The notes under the pieces were generated by a model that made no database searches, was not told the origin of the DNA, and saw only the letters and a program-made list of their open reading frames with translations. From Cryptomeria japonica (lineage: Eukaryota > Streptophyta > Pinopsida > Cupressales > Cupressaceae), in the NCBI RefSeq assembly GCF_030272615.1, contig NC_081406.1, forward strand, positions 185,293,770 through 185,357,769: a DNA stretch of 64,000 nucleotides. The letters run 5' to 3'. How positions within the stretch are numbered: the first letter of the stretch is position 1; each line of letters begins with the position of its first letter. Both the position numbers and the translations under genes were made by a program. Shown piece after piece: positions 23,438-36,042 of the stretch.

Positions 23438-24471
23438 TGTTAGGTCCCAGAGACAACTGAGAGGGGGGGTTGAATCAATTGTCAAATAAAATCAAATGAA
23501 AATTAACTTAATAAAAACTTAATGTACAATACTGGTAAACCAAACTTTATGCCGGCAAACAGTCTTAACAGTTAATTATAGTACTGATAAAGATTAATGC
23601 ATGAAATAGAAAGACAATAACATCCACAACCCATAACACCAATATTTGTACGTGGAAACCTTGTAAGGGGAAAAAACATAGTGGGAAAACTTACCCACAA
23701 TCAGATGATATGATTGCAGATAGTATGTGTGTACAATAGGGGGTCTGCATATGCAGAAAGGCCAAGCGCCTAGAGCTCACTGCTCAATCACAAAATGAGA
23801 GTCACACTGACTACAATTGGATGATTAAATCCAATGATAATGTACTGCTCAAAATAGCATCTCCATATGCTGGATTCAGTACTATTTTAGCTCTGATATT
23901 CCTTCTTCAAACCTCCCTTCAATCTTGAATGATGTTTTCATGTATAGCTCTACTTATATTCACATATACCTTATTACAACCCTTTTCTCTGCATATCTTA
24001 ATCTCACAAATGAGATCTTACATTTATACCATAACCTAAGACCAATTGAGTAGGTCGGCTCACTAAAAGATATTACAATAAAATTAATTATAAATGAAAC
24101 AATATCTAATGCATGATGTCATCTCAATGCATTTACAATAACAAAAAGTTATCTTCTTGACGTGCTGTGCTGGTCTAGAATAGATAAGCCTACCGGTGTA
24201 TATCCTGGACCTATTTGCCGGTAACAACAAATATGCAAACTTGAATAATCAAATGAACAAATCACCAAAAAAAAGTGTCCAAATGATGTTTTCAATGTAA
24301 CCAAGTAGTCTCCAAGTGATTCCAAGTGCTGTTGAACAATAAAACCTATCGGTGACCCAAATACCAGTAATTGTGCATAAGTCGCTTGCGGTGAACATAA
24401 CCAATTTGGTCAGTATTGATAAGTGTTGACATCAATGAAAAAACCATATCAACATATCCAAAATACCAACA
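23438..24471 (-). repeat. C2 5' LTR, 1034 bp
   Basis: Pairs with 17815-18838. Shares with the C3-C6 LTRs the block CTGAGAGGGGGG...TGAATCA close to the sense 3' end. Confidence 0.92.
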
Positions 24472-25227
24472 AGTTTAAGCATTAATGACCTGTTGATGTA
24501 ATAGCTTATATGTCCTGAATCCATGGTCTCCCTAAGAGTATGTTGTATGGTAGGTCCACATCTAGAACTTCGCATGTTGTGTCTTTCTTCAAAGGTCGCA
24601 CTCTGAGGGGTAATGTCACCATTCCTTTAGATGAATGCTCTTCTTCATTATGTGCTTTGATGTTTATCTTTTTCTAGGGATCAACTACTTCTTCTAAATA
24701 GCCTAGAGCACATACAATATTCATAGAGAAAATGTTCAAGCCAGCTCCCCCACTCGTTTAACAAGCGTTCTATGAATGTGAACTTCAATTTTCAAGGGAG
24801 CTCTATGGGGATTTTGCAAGGAATCAATGCTTTGATATGAAGGAGATGAGCTTTGAATGGGATCCTCTAAAATAGGGTTAATGGCAATTATGGATATCCC
24901 TTGGGGAACTTCAGCTTTGGATGTATTCTTTGGTAATGATGCTATGGAAGATTCTTGCAAGATTTCAAGAGGTGTAGGAATAGATGCCTTTGGAGAGTCA
25001 ATTTGTTTATGGGGATATGAGCCATTTCTAGACATGGGTGTATGATTTTGATCTTCTTTAGCCAAATCTTTTAGGGATCTCTTTATGAGTTGCATAAAAG
25101 AGCCACCTTTCTTTTGAGATGTATTTGAATCCTTGTGAGGTTTTAGCATAGTTGGATTTTGATTTTGAACTTGTTTGATTGCTCTGATATGTTGACTTCT
25201 TACTTGTATTTTGCTTTGGTATGTCAT
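24472..25227 (-). pseudogene. T2 protease-like ORF replacing gag-protease
   Basis: An ORF starts at 25227 (MTYQSKIQ...) and runs to 24736, with recognisable sequence to 24472. The C-terminal part is collinear with the T3 protease region (AGLNI, then a PxKKINIKA segment, EEHSSKGMVTLPLRV and YNILLGRPWIQ). The catalytic D-N-G-A of T3 is replaced by a sequence ending GELAGLNI, so the active-site Asp is lost. The N-terminal ~110 residues are Ser/Pro/Lys-rich and do not match T3 gag, and no capsid domain or zinc knuckle is present. T2 therefore lacks gag. Confidence 0.7.
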
Positions 25228-26970
25228 GTTGTTTCAAATGTTTATGTTTCTATTTTAGGGGTTCGATTGTCCAAAAGTTGTTTCGATAAGTGATCAACTG
25301 TCAATGTAAACGTGATAGTGTGATATGACAGGAAAAGATGATTCAAGTGTTTAAAAGTTTGCAAGTTTTTTGATCTTCGGATTTGGAGTGCAATGATGAT
25401 GATTTGACAAAGATCAAGTCCAATAGGAATAATATATCCTATGATGTGGGACAAGATTGTCCTGACCAAACATTTTAGTTTCATGATAGAGGATGTTATA
25501 TCCTGATGAGAAACTATGTTTGAGTGATCAGTTTACTAAAGAGGGTGATAATACACTTTAAGATGTTTAGATTTTGAACTTGTTGAGGGTAATGGCTTAA
25601 AAACCTTGAGGTGTATATGTCTAGAGTTTGATTTGATGGGAAATAACTTGTTCAAGAAATCCAAGTAGACAATTTAAGCACTAAATGATAGATAACAAAT
25701 GTTTATGATTAGTATAAATTGATCAAGAAAAATGACAGACCTGAAAAAGTCATGCAAAGCAGCAGTTCTGGACTAGTAAACACAAAGTTTCGTACGATAG
25801 ATTATGTATTTTAGAATGACAAGAGATATGAGCCCATATGACAAAGAATAAGTTTTCATGTAAAAAGAAAAGACTCGTATGACAATATTTTCTGAACCAT
25901 ATGACAAAACAGATTCCTTGTATGACAAATCACCTGACTTGTATGACAGACAATAGGACAATGAAAAATATGTTTTGTTTTTGCCGAATTTGATTAGTGA
26001 ATTTTGGTGTTTTACTTATGTCTTCTAGTTTTAGATGTTTGATTTTTCAATTGAGGGATGAACACATAGAAAACACATGATGTGATAAGTGACTCCAAGC
26101 ATGCTAAACCTAAGGAAGTTGGTTGAGCAGATAAAACCTTTTCTTGCAAGCTTAGGCACACACCTAATAGCTAATCAGAATACGACCACTAAGTCTCATG
26201 CAATGGATTCTCAACACCGTATTATCTGACTCCAAATGCTAATGGGGACACTATATGGCAAGTGTCTTGGGAGAGTTACTATCTCTCTTGCAGAAAGATT
26301 ATCACCTTTTTAGAGGTGAATCGGGTAGCTTCTAATTTAACTAGAACTAGTAAGGGATCCGTTCAGCATGTTGGGGTATAATAATCAATTAAGAGCTCTC
26401 CCAGCCTTAAAAACCAAGGTTTGATATACCTGAAGGTACAGAGGAGAGCTATTCCTGGGTACTGCCATTGACTTGATTTTGATCAAATCATATTTATTTT
26501 ATAGTGGGTTGGATTACTTGGTGTTAGCCGTTCTCACTTAGGTCATTCCCCTCACACCGGTCGTGATGGCTTTAAGAGTTTTTAGGTCCTTGGGAGGGCA
26601 GGCTTACTAAAGATATGCACTAATGAAAGAAAAGATGAGTCTAGCTTTTTGATCACCTAAGAAAGGTGAGAGCATACTCGCCTATCATCAAAAACACAAC
26701 ATACATGATTGCTCATTTTTAGCCAAAATCAAGTGTGCCTAAAAAAACTTTAAGGAATACACAAAGTTTTGTTTAATTCTTTTAGGCGGCCTGCAAAATA
26801 GATCCATCAGTAGTCATTGATTTGTTTTGAATTTGGTCTTTGACAAGCGTATTTTTGACAATCATTTTGTAGAAAAGAGTAAGGACAGGCGTGAATGTGG
26901 ATTACAAATGCATTAAATTTGTATTTATGAGAACTAGAAAGGATATGAGAAAGATAAATCTGAGGCTCCA
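25228..26970 (-). other. T2 leader (PBS to first ORF)
   Basis: 1.7 kb without a convincing gene. An 80-aa open reading at 25242-25484 has no recognisable feature, and the conserved upstream ORF of T1/T3 is absent. The leader contains the TATGACA array. Sequence from 26000 to 26970 shows nothing I can name. Confidence 0.6.
25837..25948. repeat. TATGACA motif array, about 21-bp spacing
   Basis: Exact TATGACA at 25837, 25878, 25900, 25921 and 25942; the last four are 22, 21 and 21 bp apart. The text between them varies. On the T2 sense strand the motif is TGTCATA. Confidence 0.8.
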
Positions 26971-26988
26971 GCCCCACGGTGGGTGCCA
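26971..26988 (-). promoter_or_regulatory. T2 primer-binding site
   Basis: TGGCACCCACCGTGGGGC on the minus strand, three bases after the LTR end. It differs from the PBS of T1, T3 and T4 but resembles the TGGCGCCCACCGTGGGGC site known from grass Tat elements such as Cinful/RIRE2. Confidence 0.82.
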
Positions 26989-26991
26989 AAA

Positions 26992-28076
26992 TGCCCTATA
27001 TCTATGAAGTGTGTACCTATTATACCTACAAATGCAACACAAAACACTCAATAAATCATTACAAGCAATGGTTAGAAAATTAATCAATGAAAGATAAAAC
27101 CATAGCTAATCGATCTATTGCCTCCTAGTAAATGCAAGTATGAATTTTGCTCTTAAATCTGGTTATGTGAATTCTAGTGACTTGACTACACTTAAATGGA
27201 GGATTTAAATGATGAAGATGCATGATCTAGCAATGATAGCATGATTAAGCTAAATGATTTCATGATTATTCTAGAAAATAAGCTAGAAGGAAGATGCAAT
27301 TAAGCAAAAATTGAGTATGATAACAATGCTAAAATGATAAGCTAGATTCCTATAGTAACAATGCTAGAATGCAAATGAGATGGGATTCGGGATGGGATCC
27401 TTTGTGCTCCAAAATGGGGTCTATTTATAGGAATTTCCAAGGCTAGGGGTGAGGTGGTAGGAATCAACAGTCAAGATTAAGTCTGAAGATATCAATGGTT
27501 AAATTGGAGGAGGTTGGCAAAGAGGTTGGATTAAAGGGAACAATGTCATCTCCATGGTGACAAGTGCCAAGAGGCTTCTTGAAGAAGTTAGATGAAAGGG
27601 AACACTTAGTGATAAGTGTCACAAAGCTTCTAGAAGAGGTTAGATGAAAGGGAACACTTAGTGACAAGTGTCACAAAGATTTGCTCATGAGAAGGCAAAG
27701 TGTTCAAGGAAAGGGGACATGGTGGTTAGATGGAATGGGTTAGGTTTAGAAGGGGTTAGGAAAATTTGAATTTAGAAATTCAAATAATAGGAAAAGGCTA
27801 ATTAATTTGAACAACTCATAAATTGATTTGTTTTAATTAACTAGGGGATTATGAAGAAATGAATTTGATGGGAGAAATTAATTATTTTGAATTAATTAAT
27901 CAAAGGGGATTATTTGAAAATGAACCTATTAAATAAATCCTTAGATTTATTAATAAGTAGATGAAAAGGGGGGATTTAATCAAATTGTTGATGAATTCAA
28001 TTAAATTAGGGAGGAGGATTAATTAAATAATTTCTTATTCAATTAATTATCTTCAGACCATTTTTAGGTGTATACA
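26992..28076 (-). repeat. T2 5' LTR, 1085 bp
   Basis: On the minus strand TGTATACACC...ATAGGGCA. It contains, on the plus strand, two near-identical lines at 27540-27680 around GACAAGTGTCACAAAG, an internal short duplication. A ctatttatagg box near 27420 could be the TATA element. Confidence 0.88.
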
Positions 28077-28759
28077 GTTACCAACAACAACAATGTACTC
28101 AGCTTCACCAATAGATAAGGATATTGAATCTTGTTTCTTACTAGCCCATGAAACCAATTTCTTACCCAAAAAGAAAGCACCACCGAATTTACTCTTCTGA
28201 TCATCAACATCACCAACCTAATCAGCGTCAGTGTAAGAACATAACATAAAATCATCATTCCTCAGATAACACAAACCATAATCCACAGTTCCATTAAAGT
28301 ACCTAAATATCCTCTTTACAATAGTGACATGACTCTCTTTCGAATAACCTTGATATCTAATAGCCATGCACACAACATGCATAATGTTCGACCTATTCTG
28401 AGTAAGATATAGCAGTCCACCAACCATAGATTTGTACAAAATTTGATTAGCTTTCAGAGGTTCATCATTCTTAGATAATTTGCAGCTAGTCACTATAGGA
28501 GTTCCAACCAATTTGGAGTCATCTAACCCAAACTTCTTCAACAATTCCTTCACATATTTAGTTTGAGATATAAAAATACCTTTTCCATTATGTGAAATCT
28601 CACAACCTAAGAAAATTTTCATCTCACCTATCATAGACATCTCATATTTTTCTGCATATGACCGACAAACTTCATGCTTAAGTTATCATCACCTCCAAAG
28701 ATAATATCATCAACAAAGACTTAAACAATCAAGATGTTATCACTTTAAATATTAAAGTA
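28077..28759 (-). pseudogene. C3 pol, RT C-terminus and RNase H
   Basis: Minus-strand blocks: FVDDIIFGG (28690-28720), MSMIGEMKIFLGCEIS and following RT tail (28218-28640), then RNase H up to EYIVVVGN, where T2 starts. A frameshift lies between 28640 and 28720, and two TAA stops precede the FVDD box. The sequence joins the right-hand part across C4 (codons for DSNL / YFNI). Confidence 0.85.
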
Positions 28760-28764
28760 TAGAT
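28760..28764. repeat. C4 target-site duplication, left copy
   Basis: TAGAT directly before the C4 LTR; the same five bases follow the right LTR at 36043-36047. Confidence 0.9.
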
Positions 28765-30185
28765 TGTTGGCATTTTGCATATAGATTGCATTAATGATAT
28801 GTTGTCATTGATGTCAATTGAACTGGTGAACGGTATTCATAATATTGTTGATGTTATTGTTGTTATTGCTTTTGTCTTGTAACTAGTGTGATGAACTTGG
28901 AAGAAGATGTTATAAATCGGTATGTTAGTTTGTAAACCGATGTATAGGGTTAAAGCTTTCTATGTTATGTAACCGGTAAACCCTACCATTTATTTTTGAT
29001 AACCCTAACCAATCAAGTTCATTGGTTTAAGATCTAATGTTGAGCGGTAATGATGGAGACACATGTGATCATTATATGAGGATAAGTTCAAATTATTTCG
29101 GCACATTTTTTTTCTAGTGAAGGAGAAAAGTAGATTGCATCAAATGCATAGCACATGATGAGTTACAAATTCTGATGAAGCAGTGATCATGGAGCAGTTG
29201 GAATTTTCTTGATTAATGTGAAGAGATTCTTATGATTTCTAATGGTCAAGATTGTACTGACTTGTTTGTAATCTCGATGATGAGAATTAAGTTTTTGTTG
29301 TGTTACCGAGCTAGTTGATTTGTATTTAAGGTCAATGAAGTTAATGTGTTACGCTGTTGGCAAGATTGGTAGAAACTAGTTGAGTATGAGGTTGCCTAAC
29401 AGGTTGATAGATCTATAGTTTGAGTAAAGGCAGATTAAAGCTTAAGAAGGATCTGATCAAGCAGATGTAGTGCTACTCAGACAGATCAAGAAAACCTGTT
29501 GTTTTCTAATAGTTATAGCAAAATTAAAATCCCCTAATTGGGCAAACTCTAAAAAGCTTGGTTACTTCATAAATCCTCTAACAAGATGGTCCATTAGTTT
29601 GGATTCTCAAACCCTCTACCGAGGTTAGTCCTAATAGGGTATTTTTCTTTTCATCAAGGCATTTTTTGTAAATCCCTTAACCGGGTGATTCCTAATAGAA
29701 TCAATTCTTAACATGACTTATTGTAAAAGCTTTAACAGGCTTGGCTCCTAATAGGGCAAACTTTAGAAGAGTCCAAATAGATATCCTTGCGAGTCTCATC
29801 TCACTATGGTTTTTACCTATTTGGATTTTCCACGTATAAGTATTTGTGTCAAGTGGTGAATGCTTTTGTTGTTATGATCTTGTTTGTTGATTTGATTAAC
29901 TACTTAACTATTCTGATAAGGCATGATAGCTAGAAGCATTAAGAGATGAACATGTTGACATATGATTAGGCATTTTGATGTTTACAAGATTGAATTTATT
30001 TATTGTTAATTTGTCATAATAGTCAAATTGGTTGATGTTGAGTAATCTAATGAGATAGTATCTTGATAGTGTTATTTTTTGATAGGTTTATTTTGAGTTT
30101 GGGAGTTTGTATCAATTTTTCAGTTTATTGATTCACCCCCCCTCTTAGTAATGTACCAGATACTTATTCTTTCATCATACCATCA
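28765..30185 (+). repeat. C4 5' LTR, 1421 bp
   Basis: TGTTGGCATTTTGC...CATACCATCA. Contains TGATTCACCCCCCCTCTTAG near 30128, the block shared by the C2-C6 LTRs. Confidence 0.93.
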
Positions 30186-30187
30186 AT

Positions 30188-30201
30188 TGGTATCAGAGCA
30201 T
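30188..30201 (+). promoter_or_regulatory. C4 primer-binding site
   Basis: TGGTATCAGAGCAT, the canonical initiator-tRNA-Met site, two bases after the LTR. Confidence 0.92.
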
Positions 30202-30256
30202 CTCAAGGCCTCTTTCACCTAAAGCCTAACATATTGAGGAAAAGATCTTGTCGATC

Positions 30257-33200
30257 ATGATGAAGAAGGAAGGTCCAAAGTTCAACAAATATAACTATAA
30301 AATATAGAGTGATAAAATGAAGATTTTCATTAAGAGTCTTGGAAGTCAATATTGGGATCATGTAGAAACGTTGTATGTTGCACCTACTGGAACCCCAAAT
30401 GGTGATCAAAAGAAAGAACATAAAGAGAATCATCAAGAATTAGAGGCTATTATAAGTTCCCTGCTTGATGTTGAATATGTAGATGTTCATGGCCTTGAAA
30501 TTGCATATGAAGTATGGAAAAAACTTGAAGAGATTTATAGCGGTGATGAACATGTTATGATTGCTAAAGAGGAGAGTTTAAGAGGAAATTTTGATGATAT
30601 GAGAATGTTTGAAGGTGAGAATACCCAGTAGTATGGTCAAAGGATAAATGAGATAGTTGGTGAAATAAAGAGTGCAGGAGGGAAAGTGGAAATTACCACA
30701 CTGATCAGTAAGGTACTGAGAACCTTGCTACCAGTCTATGCTATCCGAGTTGAAGCTATTCAGGAGCTAAAGTCCATTGACAAAACAAAGGTAACTCTTG
30801 ACTCTATCATTGGAAATATTACTACTTTTGAACTAAATGGCTATGATGGTAGTGTACATAAATCAGAATTTGCATTCTGAGCTTTTGTTTCTAACCCATC
30901 TATGCAAAGTAGAGATATCAACCATAACTATGAATCTAGATCCACTGAATATGCTGATAATGAAGACAACTTAGTGGAACTTGAAGCATTGTTGGCAAAA
31001 TGACTACCTAGAGGCACTAGAAATTATAGAGGTAAGCTAATAGTGAAAATGAACACAAGATAGACAAATTCAAGAAGTATAAGGGTAAAGGCAAGAGAGA
31101 TTGTCTTGTATCTATTGATAGTGGTATTACTGATAATGATGCTAGTGAAGATATTGTGTTTGTGGCTATTAAGGAGGAGAAATCAAACCAGAAGGCATTA
31201 GTGTCCGGGGTGGATAATCTTGATGATTCATTCATTGATAGTGGTTGTTCACATCACATGACCGGTGATAGGAGAAAATTTATTTCCTTGAAATAATTTG
31301 ATGGTGGCGTTGTCAGATTTGGCAATGACTCATCCTGTATGGTTAAAGGTAAGGGAGTAATTTCTCTTAATGAGAAGAGCAGTGCTGACGATGTCTATTG
31401 GGTTGAAGGTCTAAAGCATAATCTTATGAGTGTGGCACAACTTAATGATAGAGGATACCCACTGAAGTTTAGAAATGGTATGTGCAAAACCTCTGACAAC
31501 AAAGGTGAATTGATTGCAACTGGAAAATAGACTAGAGGTAATCTATTTCATCTTAATCCTAAAGTTAGCAACTATTTGATTGGAAAGATAGATGATAGCT
31601 AGCTTTGGCATAGAATATTTTTTCATATAAACTTTGATAACATTGTTAAAGTGAGAAAGTCTAAGACAGTAAGAGGTTTACCTTAGATAGACAAACCAGT
31701 TAATGCTCTTTGTAAATAATGTCAGTTAGGAAAGATGACTTCTTCAACTTTCAAGAGTAAGTCCTTCTTAGCAGAGCACTTGCTAGATTTGGTTCATACA
31801 GATCTATGTGGACTAATAAGAACAAGAAGCATTCAAGGTGATAGATATTTCATGATCTTCATTGGTGACTATTCAAGGATGATGTGGGTCACATTCTTGA
31901 AGGATAAGAATGAAGATTTTGGTAAATTCAAGGCATTCAGAACCTTAGCTGAGAAAGAGAGTGGAAAAAAGATAAAATGTTTGAGAACAGATCAAGGCAA
32001 TGAATTTACTTCTGAGGAATTCACTAAGTATTCTGATGAGAATGGTATCAAGCGGTAACTGTCTGCACCAAGGATAAAACAACAAAATGGTATCACAGAA
32101 AGGAACAACTAGTCAGTGGTTGAAGCAACTAGGACAATGTTGATACAAGGAGGTGTGGCAAAAACATTTTGGAAAAAAGCTATAAGTACAACTGTCTACA
32201 CAATGAACCGAGTTCTAGTGAAGAGAGGTAAGGACAAGACCCCTTATGAATATTGGTATGGAAGATCACTTGATGTTAGCTATTTTAAGATCTTTGGTTG
32301 TAAATGTTTTATTAAAAGAGGTGATTACACAAGGAAGTTTGAAGCTAAGAGCGATGAAGGCATATTTCTTGGCTATTCTACCAAGAGTAAGGCATACTAG
32401 TGTTTCAACAACCTGACATAGATAATTGTTGAGAGTGTTGATGTTCGAGTAGATGAATGTCCTGAAACTTTCAGAAGGAACTAGTTCAAAGAAAAAGGAT
32501 GAAGATACTTGCATTTTTCTTTTGGAACCTGAAACTGTTAAATCAGAAATTGGTAAAGCAAATTCTGATGTACTTGTTCAACTGAAAAAATAAATTTAGA
32601 AGAAGAAGACAATGAAGGAGACGAACTTGAAGAGAATGATCATGCTATTTCTAGATATGTGAGACTAAATCATAGTCCTGAGCAGATTATTGGGGATAAG
32701 GATGCTAGAGTACTAACTAGAAGGAGAATAAGAGAGAACTCTTGCATGATCTCCACCATTGAGCCAAGAAGTTATAAGGAGGTATTTGCTAATGATCATA
32801 TAGTGAAAGCTATGGAGGAGGATTTGGATCAAATTGAGAAGAACAACACTTGGACCCTAGTACCACAACTGGTAAACAAGAATGTCATAGGTACTAAATG
32901 GGTGTTCAAAAACAAGTTAAATGAAGATGGTGTTGTAGTTCACATCAAGGAAAGACTAGTTTGCAAAGGTTTGCACAAGAAGGAGAAGATTATGGAGAAA
33001 ATTTTACACCAATAGCAAGACTGGAAGGTGTCTAAACATTACTTGCATTTGCAGCTCATAAGAAGTTTAAGGTATACCAAATGGATGTTAAGTTTGCATT
33101 TTTTGGGATATTGGAAGAAGAGGTATACATAGAGCGTCCTGATGGTTATGCATTGATAGATAAGGAAGACATGGTATGCAAATTACATAAAGCTTTATAT

Positions 33201-34290
33201 AGATTAAAGTAGGCACCCAGAGCATGGTATAAAAGGATTCATACACATCTGATGAAGATAGTATTTGCAAGAACTAGTTATGACAACAACATTTGTCTCA
33301 AATTTGAAGGAGATGAAATACTGGTCAGTGAAGTATTTGTTGATGACATTATATTTGGAGGTAATGATGTCATGAGTAAGAGTTTTGTAGATGAAATGAA
33401 GAATGAGTTTGAAATGTCATTAGTAGGGGAAATAAAAAAAATTCATAGGCTTTCAAATACAGCAAATGAAGAATGGTATTTTCATTACTCAATCTAAGTC
33501 TATGAAAGAGGTTTTGAAGACGTTTGGCTTGAGTGACTATAAGCCATTTGGAACACCAATGGTTATAGGTTGTAAATTGTCCAAGGAAGACGCATCTAAG
33601 TCTATTGATGAAAAAGAATACAAGTCAATGATTAGCAAATTACACTATGTTGTTCATAGTTGACTAGATATTGCCCATGTAGTTGGTATAGTTGCTAGAT
33701 TTCAAAAAAATCCAAAGGAAGCATATTTGATAGCAACCAAGAGAATTTTTAGATATCTAAAAGGTACAATTGACTATGGATTATGGTATCCATATGGAGG
33801 AAATTTTGATTTGAAGGTGTACCTAGATGCTGATTGGGTAGGTAATATTTATGACCAGAAGAGTACTACCAGTGGAGCATTCTTTCTAGGAGTAAGGCTA
33901 GTTTCATGGAGTAGTAAGAAGCAAAGTTGTACTTCACAATCTACTATGGAAGATGAGTGTGTAGTAACCTATATGAATTGCACACAGACTGTTTGGATGA
34001 GGCACATTTTGGAAGGTTTTAAGATGAAGATCTCAGAACCTATAAAGATCTTATGTGATAATACAAGTACCATAAATATTTCTAAGAATCCTATTTTGCA
34101 TGCAAGGACTAAGCACATTGAATTGAAGTATCACGTTTTGAGGGAAAAAGTTCAAAGTAAAGATGTTATCTTAGAGCATGTTTCTACCAAGGAGTAGCTT
34201 GCAAATATTTTTACTAAACCTCTACCTAAGGCTACATGTTAGTGTCTTAGAAGACAACTAGGGGTTGTATCCCTTCATGAGGTCAGTTGA
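30257..34290 (+). pseudogene. gag-pol: C4 gag-pol polyprotein, broken
   Basis: Start MMKKEGPKFN at 30257. Gag runs to about 31035, where the zinc knuckle is missing: alignment with C5 shows about 55 bp removed at 31038/31039, taking out the whole CCHC. Then follow protease (DSGCSHHM, near 31235), pre-integrase, integrase (HTDLCG, TDQGNEF, NGITE), RT with FVDDIIFGG (about 33339-33365) and RNase H (to about 34196). Numerous stops (30630, 30878, 31294, 31528, 31600, 32056 and others) and frameshifts near 32970 and 33440. Confidence 0.9.
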
Positions 34291-34621
34291 ACATGATGCT
34301 AATTGCATCAGTCCCTGAATCACTTGCATAATTTTACATGGATTGATGTAGAAGTGGATGTATTCCATAGGGGGAGCATCAAGTTGTAGTATGTTGTTGA
34401 TGAATAGTGTGAGAAGAATTACATGTTATACTTTGAATTTGGCATTGTTGTCGAAGGGGAAGAAGAATTATGTGTCTAATTAGGGAAACTAGTGGTAGGC
34501 TGAAGACATATAGAGCATGGTGAATAATTGGTAATATAAACTAAGATTCCTATTCACCAATCCACAACAACAATCAGAGGCATTGATATTTATATTGCCA
34601 TCAATGCCAAAAGGGGGATAT
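34291..34621 (+). other. C4 3' spacer and polypurine tract
   Basis: Non-coding stretch ending with AAAAGGGGGATA (PPT, 34609-34621) before the 3' LTR. Confidence 0.8.
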
Positions 34622-36042
34622 TATTGGCATTTTGCATATAGATTGCATTAATGATATGTTGTCATTAAAGTCAATTGAACTGGTGAATGGTATTCATGAT
34701 ATTGCCAATGTTATTGTTGTTATTTCTTTTGTCTTGTAACCAGTGTGATGAACTTGGAAGAAGATGTTGTAAACCGGTATGTTAGTTTGTAAACCGGTGT
34801 ATAGGGTTAAACCTCTCTATGTTATGTAACTGGTAAACCCTACCAGTTGTTTTTGATGAATCCTAACTGATCAAGTTTGTTGGTTTAAGATCTAATGTTG
34901 AGCGGTAATAAAGGAGACATGTGTGATCATTCTATGAGGATAAGTTCAAATTGTTTTGGTGTGTTTGTTTTCTAGGGAAGGAGCAAAGTAGATTACATCA
35001 AATGCATAGCACATGATGAGTTACAAAGTCCAATGAAGTGGTGATCATGGAGCAGTTGGAATTTTCTTGATTAATGTGAAGAGATTGTTATGATTTCTAA
35101 TAGTCAAGATTGTATCAAACTGCTTGTAATCTTGATGATAAGAATTAGGTTTTTTTTATGTTACCGACCTAGTTGATTTGTATTTAAGGTCGATGAAGTT
35201 ATTTTGTTAAGGTGTTGGAAAGATTGGTAGAAACCATTTGAGTGTGAGGCTGCCTAACCGGTGGATGGATCTGCAATTTGAGTTAAGGCGGATTGAAGCT
35301 TAAGAAGGATATGATCAAGAGATGTAATGCTATTCAGACAAATCAAGAAAACCTGTTGTTTTCTAACAATTATAGCATAATTAAATTCCCCTAACCAAGT
35401 AAGCTCTAACAAGCTTGGTTTCTTCATAAATCCTCTAACAAGATGGTCCATTAGTTTGGATTCTCAAACCCTCTACTGAGGTTACTCCTAATAGGGTATG
35501 TTTCTTTTCATCAAGGCATTTTTGTAAATCCCTTAATTGGGTGATTCCTAATAGAATCAGTTCTTAACAAGACTTATTATAAAAGCTTTAATAGGCTTGG
35601 CTCCTAATAGGGAAAACTTCAGAAGAGTTTAGATAGCTATCCTTGTGAGTCTCATCTCGCCGTAGTTTTTACCTATTTGGGTTTTCCACGTATAAATATT
35701 TGTGTCAAGTGGTGAATGCTTTTGTGGTTATGATCTTATTTATTGATTTGATTAACTAGTTAACTATTCTGATAAGGCATGATAACTGGAAGCATTAAGA
35801 GATGAATATGTTGACATATGATTAAGCATTTTGATGTTTACAAGATTGAAGTTATTTACTGTTAAGTTGTCATAATAGTCAAATTGGTTGATGTTGAGTA
35901 ATCTTATGAGATATTATCTTGATAGAGTTATTTGTTGATAGGTTTATTTTGAGTTTGGGAGATTATATCAATTTTTTAGTTTGTTGATTCACCCCCCGCT
36001 CTCAGTAATCTACCAAATACTTAATCTTTCATCATACCATCA
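34622..36042 (+). repeat. C4 3' LTR, 1421 bp
   Basis: Pairs with 28765-30185. The terminal TG has become TA (G to A). Ends CATACCATCA before TSD TAGAT. Confidence 0.93.

Larger units (their letters stand above)
17815..24471 (-). mobile_element. C2: complete Ty1/copia element (minus), inserted in T2
   Basis: LTRs 17815-18838 and 23438-24471, PBS at 23418-23436, PPT at 18839-18850. The flanks ATTTT (17810-17814) and AGTTT (24472-24476) form an imperfect 5-bp TSD. T2 coding sequence resumes across it: the codons before and after the insertion line up with T3 around KFPHNG, which confirms both the insertion point and the duplication. SIRE/Maximus-like by gag and RT. Confidence 0.92.
12964..28076 (-). 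mobile_element. T2: Tat-type gypsy element lacking gag and RT (minus), interrupted by C2
   Basis: From right to left: 5' LTR 26992-28076, PBS, a 1.8-kb leader, a protease-like ORF, [C2 at 17815-24471], a pol remnant, an integrase region, a 3' region, PPT and a 3' LTR fragment 12964-13292. The right end cuts C3 within its RNase H (after EYIVVVGN). The rest of the 3' LTR must lie left of the window because C1, itself holding T1, sits in it. No gag and no RT palm is present, so it would have depended on other elements. Confidence 0.88.
28765..36042 (+). mobile_element. C4: complete Ty1/copia element (plus), inserted in C3
   Basis: LTRs of equal length (1421 bp) at 28765-30185 and 34622-36042, PBS TGGTATCAGAGC at 30188, PPT at 34609-34621, TSD TAGAT on both sides. 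C3 coding sequence resumes after removing one TSD copy. The LTRs differ at several percent by eye, so it is old. Confidence 0.95.
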
